Shown: one piece after another, positions 23,973-37,646 of the stretch
How the letters are laid out: each line of letters starts with the position of its first letter
How positions within the stretch are numbered: position 1 is the first letter of the stretch
From: Meandrina meandrites
Taxonomy: Eukaryota; Cnidaria; Anthozoa; Scleractinia; Meandrinidae
DNA: 64,000 bases
NCBI GenBank assembly: GCA_963693305.1
Contig: OY855906.1
Coordinates: 969,501 to 1,033,500, forward strand
Reading direction: 5' to 3'
Notes under the pieces: generated by a model
Seen by the model: only the letters and a program-made list of their open reading frames with translations
The model's database searches: none
What the model was told of the DNA's origin: nothing
Program-made: the position numbers and the translations under genes

Positions 23973-26900
23973 ACATGAAAGGTCTCTTACGGTGAAAGCT
24001 CTATCTTCCTCTCTCGAAGTTTTGAACACTATCCACCGCTTTTTTAGCATAAATAACAAATTTAAATTGAGCATCCGATGTCTTCAAATTGACCAGGAGT
24101 ATCACGAAGCGAAATATAAATAAATGCGGAGCTACACACGAAAAAAACCCAACAACATTCAAACGCCATGTGTATATTTGATTTCGCGAAACGCTCTCGA
24201 ATTAATGGACCCCCAGGGTGTTTGCGAGTCGTGCGCTGATTGGTTAAAATTTGAAGGCCTGTCAAACAGAGATCAGCAGGTTGTTCTCGACGAAACTCGA
24301 GCCCTCGGCACTTTCTTTGGTAAGCGGTTTACTTTCGAACCAGTCTCTCTCTGACTTCTTCCAAGCAGCTCACCCGTTTCTCTTCGATTTTATACTGTCA
24401 GCCAGCGCAAAAATTGTAATCATTCAATAATAATTTTCAGGAGAAAAATATACCGAAATATTTTGCCAGCCAGCAAGATTTCCGCTGGGGAACAGATAAA
24501 GTGAGGAACAGATTCGTTGAGTGCCCCTGAGTATGACTATCTTAAAATGACCCGACAAATCATATTCAAGGACGGAAGTGATTATTTTACCCATCAGTAT
24601 GACTAAGTCCTATAGGACAGATTCAAAAATCTGATCAGATATCAGTACAAAGCCAAGAATCTGAACTCGAAAAATTCCGTAACCTTTCAATTCCTTTGAG
24701 TCGCTCAATCGCAGGAATTCTTGGTTGTATTTCAATTACAAAAGGCAAAGAATGGTGTCCGCGAATGAAGATTTGCTGTGACTGGGGATATTGAGTCAAG
24801 TCAAGCCCTACAGGTAGATAGATAACTTTGATATTTCTGCTCTCGGCCATCTCATCATCCGTGCACATTCGCCTCCTTGTCTGCATGCACATATTCGGAC
24901 ATCACTCTTAAGCCTAGAAATCTATTTGCAAAACTGAAATGTACTGTGCCAAATCATTATAACTAAATTTTCAGCTAATTGGGTCGAACATTAAGGATTG
25001 GGTCAATTATTTCCAAATCACCAACTTTAAAGGAACAGTCCAATTCTCAAGGTCCCGTTTTGAGAGCTTTGCCAAAATGCCGTCAGTTTAGACTCTCACT
25101 TTTCAAAATGTTTCAACCTAGAGTGTAAATAGTTGCAGTTTGTTCGCGTCCAGAGCGCTCATCGTCTTTTTCCTGACATTTTTGTTTATACTGTTTGTTG
25201 TTTTTGTTGGCCACGTCTATGACGTCATCAAAAACTACCAAGTAAACACTAACAAACGTACGGTCACGAAGCGGCGTCATGAAGCGGCGTCACGTTTTCA
25301 AAAGAGAGTTTGATCGATCAGAGAAGAAACAAAATACTATATACAATGAAGTCTGCTCGGTTTCCACACAACCTTCCCGGACATCAGACAATCTAAGTCA
25401 TACCATTAGTTTGTCGATTTGTCACGGATTATAATATCCGTTATGGCGGGGCTATGGTCATCGATATTTTGGCTCCTGTCCCGCCAAATTCTCTGAGATA
25501 AACTGAGCGTCCACTGAATTTGAATGGGAAAAGAATTTTATCTGGATACTGTAGCTTGACTGACTCGCACGTATGCATGTAGTTGTAGTTGGAATGTGGG
25601 GTAACCCTCGAACTCGCGGCCGCCTGTTTACCTTTACTCAGTAAACTAACCGTGTCAACAAAGTAGTTTGTCGCCCACACGTTCGCATAAAAGCGACGCT
25701 TTCAACAGAAATACTATATCTTATATATGAAAGGCATAAAAAATCAAATGAAATCATTTACTCTTAATTTAAAATATAAAATTCACACGAGGCCAACAGC
25801 CGACTGTTATTTGACAAAGTAACTTTCCAGTCTCTAAACTAACTTTTTGACACAATTTATGCCAAGATAGATTGTGACCTTATTATTTGGTAATAAAAAT
25901 TAGGAGTAATCTGAACTATATAACCTCATCAGTAATAAAATAAAAAAAGAAGTCGAAGGAACGAAAATGAGCAGCATTGATAAACTCCATGCACACTTAA
26001 CTCACACTGTTTCTTCTATTTATTTTTTCCTCAAACATGTTTCTCTGACCTTCAAGAATCTCAAATGCAGAATTCATCTAAAATGTTAATGAACGACGAG
26101 GAATTATATCTTTCCAAGGCGAGTAATTGATCATGAACGAAGGATATAAAACTGGAATGCATGATTGTACAATTCAGTAAAAATGTGACAGATTGCCTAC
26201 GATTGCTCCGATTTTTTTAAAGCCATTTCTTTGCAAGTTGTCCTATTTCACTTACAAATTGGTGGAGGCTAACAATACGCGTCACACTCTAATCGTTTAC
26301 AATAAAACACTATGATGTATCTTATGTTTGCCGGATTGTTCGATGATGCATATGCATGTTCAAACCTCATGGATTTTAACAAGTAAGTCACAAGTAAAAC
26401 TGCACCGCCGATTACAAAATACTTTGGCAAAGCATTCATGCGAAGGCCTATATCTTGTAGTTCATCTTTTCACAGTTAAATTTCAAACTATTTGCCGCTG
26501 ATGGTCTTTGCATTGTCATCCCGTAAGATTCTTTAAAACCGAAGATTCTTTTTCCATCAACATTCCGACTTTCCTCTTAAGGCTATTTCTTTTGGTCTGT
26601 TGTGGCCCCAATCATGACAAGCTTCCTTCTTTGTGTCTTCGATCAGTCCCAAAACTATGCTCTGCATGCAAATGGCAAATGTTCAGTATCGGCCAGTCGA
26701 TCAAGAGCTATGCAGCACTGAACATCTTCAGATATGTATTATATGACACATGAAAATTGGAATATGAGTCAAATAAGTGGATAACGCGGACAACCATTTA
26801 TTTAATTTTCAAATTTATTTATTTTACAGATTTATTTATCTGTCAGTGTTTTTGTAATCAGGTCCTCTGACTTGTTTGGCATCATTCCATATAACTTGTT

Positions 26901-29888
26901 TCAGTTTGAACAGGAACCCTGTTTTATCTTAATCTCCAGATTACCCACAATCCAGTTGATAAAGAAAAGAAAACACCCTGTGTGCCAATTTCATTTGTTT
27001 GTATTTCCCCGTAGTTAGTGATAAGAAAGGTATTGGTAATAAATAGTTTCAACTTAAACTTTTTTTTTACAAAATGTAGACAGGTCCAGAATGCTAATTT
27101 CATTATTTGACATTTTCCTCAAAAGTATAACAGATTTAGCTATCAAAGTAAAAACTCAGTCATACGAACTGCCGCTTGCCTCCGTAAGGCTAGTGGTGGG
27201 CGATAAACAGATGTACCATGTGCGAATTTCATTTGCTTTCACTCATAATTCCGGGGTATTTCATGATCCGGCGATAAGAAAATAATTTGGTACTAAATAC
27301 ATGTGAGATCAAACTTTAGTTACAGCGTTTTCAATTTTACTTTTTTGTCGTTGAATAAAGCACACAACAAGAATTTTCGCTTGAAAATTACTTTCAGCTT
27401 TTGGGAGAAAGGCTTTTCGCTTTACACTGTATTATGAATTCGAGTAGAGAAATAACCTGATCAAGGCATGACATGAAATAATTAAAAACGCATAAACAGA
27501 GCAAGCCAGGGGAAAAGCTTTGATATAGTGTGAATATACCGGACGCGTAATGCAGTAGTATCACCCCTAAATGATCACGTAAATGTTTTCAAAATAAGTG
27601 CTCAGTTATCGGTCATGGGTACCATTCCGCAGCTACGAGAATAACTAATACAACTGTCTGTCAACGCCAGTAATAATACATGCACAGTAAGTGTACTTCA
27701 GTTATTTACGACATCACGACATGCATCAACTGTAAAAAGAGAGCTGAAAAGATTCTAACTCCAAGCACAGAATTGTAACTACCGAACCGTGATGTTAGGA
27801 AAATTTATTTTGATTCATGTTTTCATTGTTCTTTTTGTTCCAAACATAATCAATCCATTCCAAAATTAAACAATAACAGACGACGACAACAAACAATTTA
27901 GCACATCACTGTCTGCTTTTACCAGAGCTATAAAGTGGTTCAGTCTCAGGAGCAGTTCTGTTCTGTGAGCGAAAAGGGATCGGGGAGAAAAAAATATGCA
28001 ATTGAAATAGCAGGAGTTTTGTTTTCATTGGAACACTGTTTGCGTGAAATCTAAGATAAATCGAACACAAACAATGCTCAGCCGCTTGCTGCCATAAGAG
28101 GCTCTTGGTTCAGTTTTTTCTGGCGTCGAAAGCGCAGGATAACTGTAGATTAACGAAAACATAGGCACATTAGTCAGCTTGTAAGAGAGATGTCTAATAC
28201 TTGGTCTATTTGAACAAGTCTGAAAACAACCATACAGTCGCAACGTACGAACATACATTTGACTGCAGTGGGCCTCATAAATGCGCATATCATGTCTTGT
28301 GTTAATTAAATAAATTTACGCACAGTTGGAATTTTAAACTGTAATCCACCTGTAACCTCAAAAGTCTCAGAGGACCTTCATCATGTCCATGTTGTGGCGG
28401 ATAAGAACTGGATTTCATTCAGTTTAAGCGGACGATGTACTGAAAGCTAAGTTGTTAAACGCTCGTGGAAATTAATAGTTTAGCCGAGCCTTAACACAGG
28501 CGAAGAGCTCACGCACTGCTGATTGCTCTTCCACGAGGACGGTCAGGTGACACGTAGGTACCTGTTTTTGTGTTCCATTATATGAGCCGTTTTAGGAAAG
28601 AAAATTCATAAGCGTTTTGCTGAATTCCTTAAAAGGTCTTTAAAATCAAGTGTTAATAGATATGGTTTTGCTGAAGTCTCAGCATTGACGAAATATAAAC
28701 GTCAAAAGTTTGTTCTTCAAATCAGTGTGCATCCGCTGGTACTTTACACAAAGGTAAAGTTTGTTTACTTACATCTCAAGAATTTTTTGCCTGCTTGGAA
28801 AGATGCTTAGGTAGATTAATTAATATAAATGTTCAATCTAAGCCTAGAGAGGTTTGCTCGCCTAATGTGGCTCGTTTTTTGAGTAGTGTCATATGTGTTA
28901 GTAACTAACTGAAAACACTTCATACGCTGGTTTGAGCAAGTCTACTACAATGTATTTTGGTTGCAGCAACTGAGTTATCAGTTCATTATGCCAATACTTA
29001 GTGTTATTTAATGTTCTGCGCAATACTGAATATACTCACATAACTTACTTGAAATTGAAGCGAGGCCACGTATAAAGCAGTCTGGATATGTCTGGATATG
29101 TCTCGACATGATCATCGTGTGCATAAATTACAGGCTTGTAGCAGCGTAGTGCCAGCAGCTAAGGTTATTCACTGGCACAGGCAAGGAAATAAGAATAATC
29201 GCATTCATTTTATGGCCGGCGAGCCGCAATTGGTTCAGTTCACCTTGCAAGTTTATTGCGGTGTGCTTGTACCTCCAGAAACAAAGTTTGGTCAAGTTTA
29301 CTTAGAAACCTGCGACTTCAGAGATCAGTAGACTGAATTTGGAGCTTTATGCTGTGCTCTTTAATCATGAGCGTTGGTTGATACGAACCTATTTTGGTAT
29401 AATGTCCGCTTTATACTGTTGACAGAAAGTGAAAAACAAATCTCATTATCACCGGAAGATTTTACAGTGTTTGCATGATGTGGCGGAGGTACCGCAAATG
29501 TCGGAGAATTACCCCGGGTTAAACGCGTTTCAAAGGATTGCCGTGTTTCGTCAACATTTATGTGTTGATAATAAAAGTAGTTATCAGCACACATCAGCGG
29601 TGTGATGTAACAATCATGCAACAAATCATGCATCCACAATTGAAATTGTCATTGCCGTGTTTCGTCAGTCAGAGTAAAAAAATCCAGGGGCGGAAAAGCT
29701 TTTTCCGTAATACTTCTGATACAGTAGACTGCAGATGCGGTCCCTCTTCTAACGTTGGATGCGGCTTCCCATAGATATGGATCTACAAAAAGGATTTTAG
29801 TTAGCTTGCCAGTGCGTTGCAGACGAATACCGGGGTTTAGTCTGTCTGCAACGCAGGCTAAGTCGCCTCTACGTCGCGCTTGGTGAGT
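23973..29888. other. Long AT-rich intergenic region
   Basis: The only coding-like stretch is about 24180-24318 (+), which ends at a GTAAGC donor and encodes a plausible peptide (CESCADWLKFEG, RDQQVVLDETRALG). It might be an isolated first exon, but no partner was found. TTTAAAGGAACAGTCC at 25027 resembles a MITE end without a seen partner. Otherwise nothing recognisable. Confidence 0.4.
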
Positions 29889-29890
29889 TA

Positions 29891-30339
29891 CCGTAATGAT
29901 TCGATTTAGCGCCCTCCTTCCAATAAGCGCCCCCTTCCGAATAAGCGCCCCCCTTCGAATGTGTTTTTGTCAATAAGCGCCCCTATTCCAATAAGCGCCC
30001 ACATTCTTATAAGCGCCCCTATTCTAATAACAGTTTTTATTATTGTTAGTTACCGTAGATAAACTCATAAACATTCACCATACCGTACATGTATATATTT
30101 ACTGCTAAAATTAACAATTCTTTTAAAAGTAACTGAACTTTCATCAATTTGTTGCTGTTACAGTTTCTGTTATTGTTAGTTATTTTAACTTATTCAAGTT
30201 TTATTTTGAACATTTGGTTGTTTCTCACAAAATTAAATAAGCGCCCTGTCCCGAATTAGCGCCCTGTCTCGAATAAGCGCCCTCTCTTGAGGTGCCAAAA
30301 GTAAATAAGCGCCCCGGGCGCTAAATCGAATCATTACGG
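29891..30339. mobile_element. MITE with CCGTAATGATTCG termini and TA target duplication, 449 bp
   Basis: The left terminus CCGTAATGATTCGATTTAGC followed by GCCC is matched in reverse complement at the right end (GGGCGCTAAATCGAATCATT then ACGG). TA flanks both ends (29889-29890, 30340-30341). Inside each end are clusters of AATAAGCGCCC sub-repeats, and the centre is AT-rich. There is no coding capacity. Terminal repeats of about 24 bp look perfect, which suggests a young copy. Confidence 0.86.
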
Positions 30340-30341
30340 TA

Positions 30342-31108
30342 TCTACTTAATACACAAACGCGCGACTGTATCAATACAGCAGTGTTAGTGTACCAGATAA
30401 ACCTTTTTGACCTGAAATGCTCGCTTTATAGTGTTTCAAAAGTTTGGAAGTTGCTTTTCAGTAAAAGTAGTGAAGGATGCCATTCGCAAATAGAGGTGCA
30501 GAAAAAATACTGTTGTTTCTAAAGTCTTACTTTTCGGAATGGATGTGGAAAAATTAAAACTCTCAGGAAGGACTAAAAGATCGGCCTTGTGATGACATGT
30601 GATCCAATGTGTAAACAAGGGCACTTTCTTGACAATCAAGAATGATACAAGGTCCCGCTTCTTAAGCATGTTAAGAAACAAGAATTCCTTGCGTCGTAAT
30701 GTAACGGTAAGGTTTTTTGTGAGCGAGTCAGTACTTGTTGGGGAACGGGCAGACTCTGCATGCTTTGATTGCGAAATAGCTACGATGACGCTTGCGAGGA
30801 AGATTAGGCTCAAACGGGGAACTTGCTTGCAACGAAGAGTCGTTACTCTTTTGGGTACCAGGATCTAATTGCCGTAACGGGTATGTTTTATGAGTATTTG
30901 GATGAGTAAGTTCTCGTACTTGTGAGCTTGGCAAATATCTCTGCTAACCGCTTTAGCTCTTGACGAAGTGTGCGGATAAATGGTTTCACAAACAGAGACA
31001 TCCACTGTGGAGCGGAGAGAGTAACTCGGTAGGGCTGCTGGCTCAGTGACAGTCGGCACTCGTTGCACAATGCCAGAGGTACAAGGAACTTGTTCCTTCG
31101 CCTTTCTC
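30342..31108. other. Intergenic, no gene seen
   Basis: Overlapping open frames of up to 125 codons occur on both strands at 30436-30934, but none has splice context, motif or conserved composition that I can support. Confidence 0.4.
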
Positions 31109-31884
31109 GGCTTCAACGCAGGAGAAAAACCACTAAAACTTATTTAGAGCTCAGCAAAACGTCTTTATTGTGGAATCTCGTCGATACTTCGCACTATATA
31201 TACTTCACCTTATAAACTGCTAAAGATAATCATCAAGGTAATTGACAGTGCACGGTTGCTTGTACATACTATCCCAGGTAAACACAGCAGCTGTCTTTCG
31301 CTATTGATTTCTAATAAAGAAGAGATGTATTATACATGAACAAAAGTTAGTTTTTCGTGGGGGATTGTTGTTGTTTTCAGTAATATTGTGATTGACTGAG
31401 TTATAATCAAAAATTCAATTAAATATTTGAACGTTTATAATATCGTGACGAATATAAAGCAAGAATAAAAGGTTTCCTTGAAATACAAAATCTATTATGC
31501 TCATGAATTATAATCAACTTCAACGCAGGAGAAAAACCACTAAGACTTATTTGGAACTCAATAAAATGTCTTTATTGTAGAATGATAAACCTCGTCGATA
31601 CTTCACAGTATAAACTGCTAAAGATATGATAATAATCAAGGTAATTGATTTGAAACAGACTGTACGGTTGCTTATATACTGCCTAGGTATACACATGTAC
31701 AGTAGCTGTCTTTCGCTATTGATTTCTAATACAAAAGAGATATATTGTACATGAACGAAAGTTAGTTTTTCGTGTGAAAGATTGATGTTGTTTCCATAAT
31801 ATAATATTCTGATTGACTTAGTTATGTCTTAAAATCCAATCAAACTTTTGGACGTTATCTTGACGAAAATAAAACGAGAGCTTA
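31109..31884. repeat. Tandem duplication of a roughly 400-bp unit
   Basis: Both units begin CTTCAACGCAGGAGAAAAAC (31109 and about 31515) and share GTCTTTATTGT, CTCGTCGATACTTC, CTGTCTTTCGCTATTGATTT and GAAAGTTAGTTTTTCGTG in the same order, with scattered indels. I see no frame conserved between them. It lies 0.6 kb upstream of nAChR-2. Confidence 0.85.
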
Positions 31885-32431
31885 TTGTCAAAAGCGCCCG
31901 CCACCTGTCCGACAAAGCAGTAGGGAAACCAGTGAACAGCTCATAAAACTCATGAATTCTTAAAGATTTACGAGCGCTAGATATCGCACCTAGAACAAAC
32001 CAAGGCTCAGAACTGAAATGTGAAAGCAAAGCGACTTCAAAAAAATTTATTACAGGAAATTACTGCAGAATGTAAATATTGTACTTATAACAACAACAGA
32101 AATAACTAGCAAATTATTATAAATTACGCTGTTACGTAATAAATAAAGCGATCTATCCAAAAAGCCAAATATAAGTAAATAATACGTTCAAGCCAATTGT
32201 GGAAAGGCCGACTTTTTGTTATTGTTCTCAACCTTAAAATTTTTCAGTTATCAGCCAACGCTGATGACTTTTAGAGTCAACGAACTTGATTTTGGCACTA
32301 ACCGCAAAAAATGTAAGTGTGCCGGCACACTTAGATACCGAACACCAACCCAGACGATCACACTAGACAAGCTCAATTTAAGAAGTTTATGTATTCATTA
32401 GTTCTAATTCTAATTCTAATTCTCTCTACAG

Positions 32432-32475
32432 AAATCATGGACTAATCGACCGAACAGGAACGTTGCCTGTGTTCA
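32432..32475 (+). promoter_or_regulatory. Probable spliced 5' leader of nAChR-2 with a two-codon uORF
   Basis: A pyrimidine-rich tract with a TTCTAA-type repeat ends in CTCTCTACAG at 32431, a good splice acceptor just upstream of the nAChR-2 start. This suggests that the first coding exon begins at 32432 and that a non-coding exon lies further upstream. Within the leader, ATG at 32437 reads ATG GAC TAA, a minimal upstream ORF that ends 31 bases before the main ATG. It could dampen translation. No transcript evidence is available. Confidence 0.4.
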
Positions 32476-35400
32476 ATGTTTGAGATGCGACTCATTCACC
32501 TTGTGTTAGTGGTAATATGTTGCTGGGTGACGCCAAACTTCGGTGAAATTATTCAAGGTAACACCGATTCTTATGATATATGGCCCAAATCCACAACAGA
32601 AGTGTTGACACGATATTCAGTGTGTTCGGTTAGTTGGGGAGCAACGCTAAATACGGCTAGTGCGACGAACGGCGACAGGAACTAACCGAACACCTGCAGG
32701 AATAGGCTAGCGCGATCTTCATTATTACAACTTTCGTCCCCCTCCCCGTCACAATGTTTACTTTAGAACCCAATTAGTTTGAAAATAATATTCACGATCT
32801 AGAGTCTGACATTCTTTTCAACAAGGGTCTTGCCTGGCCGACCTCGCGCCAGGTTGTCCGAGTGTACCAACGAAGCACGAGCTGGCAAACAGCGTGCGTG
32901 TTTTATACGACAATTTCCGTGAAGAAAATAAATTTTTGCCAAGAAAATATCCTATTAAAATATTAGCAAGTCAGATCATATTTTTGCAATGGTACCAATC
33001 CCATTCACAGCAGAACTTCTAGCTAGTTTATTAAGGCAGTTGGGTTCTTCATATGTTATAATCATCTTTTGCACAAAACTTCCGTCTGACCGTTACAAAT
33101 AAAAGTATTTTTTTTCTCTTATCTTTTCTGTAGATGGCGATTACGACGAAAAGCTGACTAAGTTCTTGTTGAAACACAGCAAATCCCGCCGACCAGTCCT
33201 GTCTATTAAAGACAACGTCACAGTAGTGTTTGGAGTGACGTTGAACCAGATCATAGATGTGGTATGTCAGTGTCTATTCAAAACACGCCGAATTGAATCT
33301 GGTGGAAGATAATTGGTTAATGACGAGTTTCGACAGTTTCTTCCACTTCGTCTCTATGCGAGTTGTTTTATCAAAGGCATAGTAACTGATAGTTTAATTA
33401 ATAATAAAGATAGTAAGTTTTAAGCTCGGTAAATAAATAATGATAAAGATGAAGTATTCATTTATCACCAAGAGTCTCGCGTCTCTTAGTGGTCAGAGCG
33501 CCCAACTGGTATCTGGGAAGCCAAGGGTTCGATTCCCGTCGGAAACTCAGGTTTTTCCTTGTCCCGTGCTCGTGACAAATGAAAATTTCATCTTTATAAC
33601 TGATAGTTAAGTAAATAACGCTGAATGGCAAGAAATGCTATTTATGACAGTATTTTCCTTTTCAGGTTGAGAGGGAACAAATTCTAAAATTGAGTCTATT
33701 TATCAGACAGGTAAGTTGAAACTCATAACATACTGTAAAACAGTCAGTTCTTCACTGGATGACTTATACCGAACCGTGAGTGTGGCGCTCAGGCTAGGCT
33801 TGGATAGAGTTTATTTTCGTTAATCTACCAAATCCCAACAATGGTTCGCTTCTTTTCACTAGCAAATTTATTGAGAGAAATATAATTTAGGAAATGATAA
33901 TTCCAGAAAATTTTAAATCTCACCGAAAAGCCGCCTTTTGAGACCCTTTAGGCTGGGGTATATTCGCGCTCTAATTATAATGAGCTGATAACTTATAAAA
34001 CATTTTGATTGTTTGAAACAAATAAAATTTACACTGTACTGGGGAAGATTTAATAGCTAAAAAAATATTTCGAAAGCTAAAAACGTATTTTTATCAGGTG
34101 TGGGTGAATCCACTATTACGCTGGAACGTGAGTGATTATGGTGGTATTACAGAAGTCAACGTTGACGCGGACAAATTATGGAAACCTGATATCTACTTAT
34201 ACAACAAGTAAGATACAAAAACGAAGTCCACAACATTTCCTTCTGTTAATTATTTGTTTTATTTTCCTCACAGAAGATCTCAATATCACATTGTTCTCCA
34301 AGATATAAATTTTTTCATTCTCTTAAATGTATCAAATGTGATCGTTCTAGGCCGAGCACCACCGGACGAGTATTCACGGACTGGATAGTATTTTGAAATT
34401 AAGAAAAAGACGCGTACTTTTTATTCTTTTAACCAATCATAGGCCTTACATTAAATTTGGTTTATATTACCTACGGGGCCAACACACAGAGTCTCAAAGA
34501 AAATACTTTTGGTTATACACCTCTGATGAATATGCTACAATTTTGCACAGAAAAAACGTGTTATTATATGACTAAGAAAATTACTACATTAATTGTAACT
34601 GGCTAAAAGACAAATTTTACATTTTACAATTTTTAAATAAAAAAACCTATCGAAAGCCCGCCCAAAGGTTTTCCCTTTCTGGGCCCTTCCAGAAAGCGCG
34701 TTTTAGGAATAACGCTAGCCTGCTTGTGCCATTTTGAGAGAATTTTGAAATGTCACTGCACTCAATTGCACTCTCGCATTGATACGACTACCAATACAAA
34801 TAACATATTTTTTGCCTGTGTGTTAGTGCTGACCAAGACCAAGATGGCGCCCAGGACAGGATGAAAACCAAAATAAAAGTAAGGCATGACGGGAAAAACA
34901 CATGGCTAGCACCAACGATACTTCAAAGCTCGTGTAAGATTAACGTGCAGTACTTCCCGTTTGATGAGCAGGTAGGTGATTAAGATTGCATACGTTTCCT
35001 CCAACTAGCTGAATTCTTTTTAGATTAAAATCAGCTACAATCATCACAAACGCTGACTCGGGGAAAGTGAAGATGGAGGTTTTCATCTTGTTCTTAGGAC
35101 GTGCACGCGACTAGCTCCATCAAACAGTTCCTAAACATCCTGTCTTCACACCCTCATGTACCCCACGTGCCCGTTCTGTATGCGTGCCTGCTTACACATC
35201 CTTACTCCCTAAAAATGTCAACTGTTTACCCCCTTCCCCTCCACCGCCCAACCCCCCACCCCCGTTGACCCAGGGCTTCCTGTAGCTGTAAGATTTTTGC
35301 CTTGCTTTTACGTATCCTTCGAAGGTGTTTCCCCAAAGGTCACCCGCCCTCTCTCACCCCATCCTAAAATCATTCAATTAGAAGTCAAGAGAAAATTTGC

Positions 35401-37646
35401 ATTAAATTTTCTTTTCAAAGGCTTGTTCGCTGAAGTTCGGCTCGTGGACGTACGACGCATGGCGGGTTGATATCGTTGCTGAGGGTCCAAGTGCAGATAC
35501 AAAGACGACACAAGTGAATGGGGAATGGGATCTTGTATCCTTTCCTTGCCAAAGAAATGTAGACAAGTATGAATGCTGCCCCGAGCCGTACTCTGATGTC
35601 ACGTGCACATTAAAGATTCGACGCAGGACAACGTACTTCTTTGTCAATTTGATTGTTCCGTGCTTTCTCATCACACGTAAGTCAAACACAGATCTCATGA
35701 TCAGCAAGGGAGGTGCTAAGATACTCCCAGAACACTCCCCTACACAAAGCTATGTAGGCATGCCCCGTTGTCCAGGATTTGGGATCCTATAGTCTTTATT
35801 CGAGCCTTTTACAATGGACCGGACCAAACCAAAAATACGCTTTTTATCTGGAACATGTAGCAAATCTATTGGGTATCACCATTGCTGTATCACGACTTCT
35901 GCCTTTTGGAGTTAAGGTTCCGGTGCTGTCACAGCTTGAAGAAATTTTACAACTTCTGTTCTAACCACAAGTACATTGACAAAATGGTAAAAATACAAAT
36001 TAAAACATTAATGACAAAATGTTATTGAGAAGGCAAGTGAAAATTATCGTTTGTTTGTCTTGGTATGGTCCCCCACCTGCCACCATCTAAAATAAAAACG
36101 AGATATATTTTTATATGTCCCATTTCAGATCAGATTGGTAAATTTGGCACTTTTCTGTAGTGCAAAACTACCGTGTTAATAACGTAAATTGAACAGGGTA
36201 AATACATACCCAATGTCGTACAGTCGGAAGTTCAAACCGGCGTACCACCATGTTGCCGAAGTTTGAAACAAATTTACCGATTGACTGTCATTAATTTCGT
36301 GTCAATCTAATCTGCCTCGTTTATTTTTTAGTCCTGTCCCTGCTCTCATTTTTCCTTCCGTCGGAGGCTGGGGAGAGAATCACTCTGGTAATAACCAACA
36401 TGCTGGCTCTGACGGTGTTTATGCTCATTGTCGCTGACATTTTGCCGCAAACATCTGAAGTGGTGCCGCTGATTAGCGTTTACTTTACCAGTATATTGAT
36501 AGAGGTAAATTGTAACAAGCAAAAATGTTAACAAAGCTAATTTGTTATTATTTATTACAAAATTTAATGCAGCTGATCTCTATCAATGACATAACACTCA
36601 TTCCTCTTGAACTTCAACCAACAATCAATGTTTCTCACCGAAAAGCAAGAGAGGCTTATCTGATACAAACAGGCCAAACACTAGCACAAGATAGAATCAC
36701 CCGACAGATCCACCTCCTCTGGATCCGCCACTGATGCAAAGCCAGTATACTTTAATCCTTAATACACCGTCGCAGTGAACGAAGTAAGGGATTGGGGTAT
36801 ACCCTCCAGAAAAAGAAATACTAAAGATGGCGGCGTAGTGCCGTCCCTTGGAAGTCTGGGTTATCGAAAAACAACAAGATAGATACTAAGTACTGATCAC
36901 CACAACTCTAAATCAACTCTTATCTTTTCATATTCCACAAACAGGTTGGTTTGTCATTAATCGCCACTGTTGTCGTCTTAAAGTGTTACTTCACTAATCC
37001 GTCCTTCTCAGAAGTTCCTTTTTGGATCCGTTGTTTAATCATTCAAGGGTTAGGCAAGCTGCTGAAAATTGAAGTGAAAAGAAAACGGCGGCAATCACGT
37101 AAAAAAGAAAATTCAGCCGACGAAGGAAAGAAAGCAAATCGTCCTCTTTCCGTGGCAGATTCATTGGACCCGAATTTCAACTTCTATCAACAGAACTTCT
37201 CTAGCCGAAGAAACACAGAAGCAAACATTAACTTGTTTGAAACCAATAACGTGCCAAAGTGCGGAGCTTGCCACCAACTGACCGTGGATATGCTCCATTT
37301 GGGGCATGGGCTCAACTCCAGGAACCTGAGTAGAGTTCCTTCGCGGGCTTCGCTGAGGAGAGGGTCCTGGTGCGAGAATCCTGTTTATGAAAAAATTGAA
37401 AAAGACTTGAACGTCGACGCGCAGTCGCAAAACACACTAATTGGTGCACTGCTGCACCAACAGGAGCACTTAGTGAGCTACGTGAAGAAACTGGTGCGAG
37501 CTGTGGAAGAACAGGACGAGCATGATGGTAAGAGGGAAGAATGGATCCTAGTGGCAGAGATTTTGGACACTTTCTTCCTCTATCTATTTGTAATTGTTAT
37601 GATTGGCTCAACAGTTTTGATATTTAGCACAGGAACATCATGGTAA
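32476..37646 (+). CDS. nAChR-2: nicotinic acetylcholine receptor alpha-type subunit, 8 exons
   Basis: Exons: 32476-32557, 33134-33261, 33666-33710, 34098-34207, 34827-34971, 35421-35676, 36332-36504, 36945-37646; phases 1,0,0,2,0,1,0; 546 residues. Signal peptide core is LIHLVLVVICCWV; Met codons at 32476 and 32485 are both possible starts. The N-terminal domain is short. Visible motifs: WKPDIYLYN (loop A), Cys-loop CKINVQYFPFDEQ joined across an intron to AC, FGSWTYDAW (loop B), ECCPEPYSDVTC (loop C, vicinal Cys pair), and M2 [17 protein letters not shown] with Asp at 20'. The C-terminal exon holds M3, a Lys/Arg-rich cytoplasmic loop and M4. Loop C has an extra Cys (SDVTC) where the paralogues have Tyr. 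It is the most divergent member around M2-M3 and has the shortest exon 2. Being alpha-type, it could form homomers or serve as the agonist-binding partner of its neighbours; that is inference. Confidence 0.93.
33480..33550 (+). mobile_element. tRNA-like sequence in nAChR-2 intron 2
   Basis: GTCTCTTAGTGGTCAGAGCG resembles a D-arm/A box and AAGGGTTCGATTCCCGT is a good B box. The anticodon arm is poor and the acceptor ends do not pair, so I call a SINE head or tRNA pseudogene rather than a working tRNA. Confidence 0.55.

Noticed and set aside
30436..30934. Overlapping frames on both strands (up to 125 codons)
   Set aside because: No homology, motif or splice signals that I can support; consistent with chance open sequence.
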